Positions 33,300 through 35,431 of a stretch of DNA of 35,431 bases are shown here, piece by piece. Source of the DNA: an uncultured Pseudacidovorax sp. (GTDB lineage Bacteria; Pseudomonadota; Gammaproteobacteria; Burkholderiales; Burkholderiaceae_C); the NCBI RefSeq assembly GCF_913773995.1, contig NZ_CAJYES010000244.1:1-35431 (forward strand), written 5' to 3'. Positions within the stretch are counted from its first letter, which is position 1. Every line of letters begins with the position of its first letter. The translations under genes were made by a program, and so were the position numbers. The notes under the pieces are model-generated. The model did not search any database, was not told where the DNA came from, and saw only the letters and a list, made by a program, of their open reading frames with translations.

Positions 33300-34502
33300 A
33301 TGCGCCCTCTGGTCCCCGCGGGCTTCCTGGCCCTCGGCACATTCGCCATCGGCACCGAGGGCTTCATGATCGCGCCCTTGCTGCCGGTCATGGCGCAGGA
33401 CTTCGGCCTGCCGATCACGCATGTGGCGCTGCTGGTGGTGGTGTTCACGCTGGTGCTGGCCCTGTCCTCGCCCCTGAGCACGGTGGCCACCGGCCGCCTG
33501 CGGCGCAAGCCGGTGCTGCTGCTGGCCATGTCGCTGTTCGCGGTGGGCAATGTGCTGGCCGCGCTGTCCTCGTCCTTCGCGCTGCTGCTCGTCGCACGGG
33601 TGCTGATGGCGGTGGCGGCCGGGCTCTACGTGCCCGCGGCCAATGGCCTGGCCGGCGTGATCGTGCCGCCCGAGATGCGCGGGCGAGCGCTGGCCATCGT
33701 CAGTGCCGGACAGACGCTCGCCATCGCCCTGGGCCTGCCGCTGGGCGGGCTCATCGGCCACACCTTCGGCTGGCGGGCCACCTTCCTGCTAGTGGGCGGC
33801 ATGAGCACGGTCGCCATCGTGGGCATCCTGCTCGGCATTGACGCGCGGGCCGGGCAGGGCCTGGCGGTGGCAAGCCTGCGCGAGCGGGTCGCGGTGGTGC
33901 GCCAGGCGCCGGTGCTGCGGCTGCTGGGCGTCAGCCTGGCCTGGGCCTTCGGCGCCTTCGCCGCCTATCCCTATGTGGCCGAATACCTGGCCGCCGTGCT
34001 CGGCTTCGGCCCGGTGGCGATCACGGCCACGGTGTCGCTGTGGGGCCTGTGCGCGGCGGCCGGCGTGATGACCGGCGGCATCCTCAACGACCGCTTCGGG
34101 GCGGACCGGGTGGTGCGAGGCTCGCTCGCGCTGCTGGCGCTGGCCTTCGCGGTGCTGGCCGTGGCCACGCTATTGCCGCGACCTCTGGCCCTGCTGCCGG
34201 TGCTGGCGGCGATCAGCCTGTGGGGCTTCACCGTCTGGTCCTTCTTCCCGGCGCAGATGTCGCGGCTCATCGGTGCCGGTGGCCCTGCGCAGGCGCCGGT
34301 GGCGCTGGCCCTCGACACCTCGACCATGTACTTCGGCTTCTCGGCCGGCAGCGCCATCGGCGCCGCCGTGCTGGGCGCCGGTGCAGTCTGGGGCATCGGG
34401 GCGGTGGCGGCGGCGGCCGAGGTCGTTGCCCTGGGCTTGAACGCGGCGCTTTGGCGCCATGCCCGGAGCGTCAATGCTCGTGGGAGGGAATGCACCCAGT
34501 GA
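33300..34502 (+). CDS. MFS transporter (AraJ/arabinose-efflux type)
   Basis: The 400-residue protein is a 12-helix major facilitator. The first helix GFLALGTFAIGTEGFMIAPLLPVMAQDFGL is typical of the sugar-efflux DHA1 group. A degenerate motif A loop follows helix 2 (STVATGRLRRKPVLL), and the second half begins about residue 200. It should export a small molecule by proton antiport at the inner membrane; whether a drug or the product of the two preceding enzymes is not known. Its ATG is 2 bp after the SDR stop, in the GlxA-linked run. It is convergent with the small gene at 34524. Confidence 0.9.
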   Translation: MRPLVPAGFLALGTFAIGTEGFMIAPLLPVMAQDFGLPITHVALLVVVFTLVLALSSPLSTVATGRLRRKPVLLLAMSLFAVGNVLAALSSSFALLLVARVLMAVAAGLYVPAANGLAGVIVPPEMRGRALAIVSAGQTLAIALGLPLGGLIGHTFGWRATFLLVGGMSTVAIVGILLGIDARAGQGLAVASLRERVAVVRQAPVLRLLGVSLAWAFGAFAAYPYVAEYLAAVLGFGPVAITATVSLWGLCAAAGVMTGGILNDRFGADRVVRGSLALLALAFAVLAVATLLPRPLALLPVLAAISLWGFTVWSFFPAQMSRLIGAGGPAQAPVALALDTSTMYFGFSAGSAIGAAVLGAGAVWGIGAVAAAAEVVALGLNAALWRHARSVNARGRECTQ

Positions 34503-34523
34503 CGGGGCGCGCTCCCACCGCCG

Positions 34524-34757
34524 TCAGCAACCCGACGTCGTCGGTCGCACACCGACGTCGTGCTGCGCAAGCAACTGGGCGACCACGCTGGCGCCCATGT
34601 GGTCGTCGGGGTCCAGCAGGCGCAGGTGGTCCAGCCGTTCGGCGGCCTGCGCCGGCTCGCCGCGCCGCAGCAGGATGAAGGCCTGGGCCTTCAGCGTGAA
34701 CAGCCAGAAGCGCGCGGCGCCGGGTTGCAGGTAGTCCGCCCTGCTGACGGGCTTCAC
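34524..34757 (-). CDS. small hypothetical protein with a TPR-like helix pair
   Basis: With GTG at 34757 the product is 77 residues; a TTG at 34784 would give 86. The central part (FWLFTLKAQAFILLRRGEPAQAAERLDHLRLLDPDDHMGASVVAQLLAQ) reads like one tetratricopeptide helix pair followed by a third helix. It has no signal peptide and no catalytic motif. It lies between a transporter stop and modB, with no ribosome-binding site I can defend, so it could be a remnant or spurious. I judge it real because the helix pattern is sensible and coding-like for all its length. I do not recognise the family. Confidence 0.5.
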   Translation of the reverse strand: MKPVSRADYLQPGAARFWLFTLKAQAFILLRRGEPAQAAERLDHLRLLDPDDHMGASVVAQLLAQHDVGVRPTTSGC

Positions 34758-34786
34758 AACGCTGGCGCGTATATTGCGGCCCAACC

Positions 34787-34808
34787 GTTATGTACTGAAC
34801 TACGTAGC
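34787..34808. promoter_or_regulatory. ModE-like inverted repeat before modB
   Basis: GTTATGTA, CTGAAC and TACGTAGC form an imperfect dyad (half-sites differ by two transitions) with the spacing and AT-rich TAxGTA core expected of molybdate-responsive ModE sites. It lies directly upstream of modB, and the right arm ends 2 bp before its ATG. Confidence 0.5.
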
Positions 34809-34810
34809 AA

Positions 34811-35431
34811 ATGTCGCAAAACCTCCCGCCCGCTCTGTCGGATCTGTCCCAAAGCCTCCAGGCCACCGACTGGCATCCCCTGCTGCTCTCGCTCAAGGTG
34901 GCGGGCGTGGCGACCGTGCTGGCCCTGGTGGCGGGCACGGCGCTGGGCTGGCTGTTCGCCCGCCGGCGCTTCGCCGGCAGCAGCCTGCTGGAGGCGATCT
35001 GCATCCTCCCCCTGGTGCTGCCGCCCACGGTGATCGGCTATGCCATCCTCGTTCTGGCCGGGCGGCGCAGCGTGGTGGGCGGCTGGCTGTACGAGTACTT
35101 TGGCTACACGGTCGTCTTCAACTGGCACGGGGCCGTCGTCGCCTCGGCCGTGGTGGCCCTGCCGCTGGTGCTCAAGTCGGCCAGCGCCGCCTTCGGCGGC
35201 GTGGATCGCAGCCTGGAGGCCGCAGCCCGCACCTTGCGCCAGTCGGCCTGGAGCAGCTTCGTGCGCGTGACGCTGCCCCTGGCCTGGCCCGGCATCCTGG
35301 CCGGCACGCTGCTGGCGTTCGCTCGCGCGATGGGCGAGTTCGGCGCCTCGCTGATGGTGGCCGGCTCGATTCCCGGCCAGACCCAGACCGCCTCCATGGC
35401 CATCTACGACGCGGTGCAAGCCGGCCGTGAC
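34811..35431 (+). CDS. modB: molybdate ABC transporter permease (3' end missing)
   Basis: The frame is open to the end of the window, giving 207 residues of a protein usually about 225-230 long. ModB forms the membrane channel that takes up molybdate with ModA and ModC. Visible are the N-terminal hydrophilic tail, SLKVAGVATVLALVAGTALGWLFARR as the first helix, LPLVLPPTVIGYAIL, ALPLVLKSASAAFGGV, the EAA loop EAARTLRQSAWSSFVRVTLPLAWPGI that docks to the ATPase, and AMGEFGASLMVAGSIPGQTQT, highly typical of ModB. ATG 34811 directly follows a ModE-like repeat. No modA lies upstream, so this unit starts with modB, or modA lies elsewhere. Confidence 0.9.
   Translation, partial: MSQNLPPALSDLSQSLQATDWHPLLLSLKVAGVATVLALVAGTALGWLFARRRFAGSSLLEAICILPLVLPPTVIGYAILVLAGRRSVVGGWLYEYFGYTVVFNWHGAVVASAVVALPLVLKSASAAFGGVDRSLEAAARTLRQSAWSSFVRVTLPLAWPGILAGTLLAFARAMGEFGASLMVAGSIPGQTQTASMAIYDAVQAGRD

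Overview
The window is a gene-dense, very GC-rich stretch of a bacterial chromosome. Its content points to the Burkholderiales, most likely Comamonadaceae or a close relative. The pointers are a dnaG-rpoD pair whose sigma factor has a long Lys/Ala/Pro-rich N-terminus, a phasin, a Bug-type solute-binding protein, an AtuA gene pair, and small CsbD-type and charged periplasmic proteins. This placement rests on gene content and composition only, because no rRNA or other clock gene was compared.

Layout. Positions 1-4.4 kb hold housekeeping and accessory genes: a truncated radical SAM gene, a TfoX-like/DM13 pair, a hotdog thioesterase, aroQ and a Bcr/CflA drug exporter. From 4.5 to 9.2 kb, rpoD and dnaG read leftward, with a clear terminator after rpoD and a second one lying directly before dnaG. 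From 9.3 to 12.2 kb come a 3-hydroxyacyl-CoA dehydrogenase-type SDR, a phasin whose promoter is flanked by two PhaR-like palindromes, an acyl-CoA thioesterase, an envelope protein with two Cx10C repeats, and a CsbD protein. From 12.4 to 18.6 kb, five rightward genes (pncB, a CitMHS-type transporter, a D-2-hydroxyacid dehydrogenase, rmuC and an MFS transporter) are closely packed, the last three joined by 4-bp overlaps.

From 18.7 to 23.9 kb is a catabolic block. A zinc amidohydrolase is preceded by a consensus sigma-54 promoter. A LysR regulator is divergent from an AtuA-family gene, its small partner and a Bug binding protein, with a LysR-type box between them. From 23.9 to 28.1 kb are a Kef-type antiporter, a protein with a probable MmcB-like PD-(D/E)XK nuclease domain behind a proline-rich N-terminus, and a response regulator in which a catalytically dead SRAP-like domain is fused to REC and HD-GYP domains.

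A tRNA-Gly(CCC) at 28.2 kb is followed by a compact two-gene cassette, an AAA ATPase and a RloB-family TOPRIM-like protein. This is the organisation of AbiL/RloAB anti-phage systems, and a 34-bp nested palindrome lies just before it. Next come a GlxA-type regulator (with its own upstream palindrome), an alpha/beta hydrolase, an SDR and an MFS transporter. The window ends inside modB, preceded by a ModE-like inverted repeat.

The most interesting items are the SRAP-REC-HD-GYP fusion, the tRNA-adjacent AAA/RloB cassette with its symmetric upstream element, the sigma-54 promoter of the amidohydrolase, and the duplicated Cx10C envelope protein. I saw no CRISPR array, insertion sequence, rRNA gene or replication origin.
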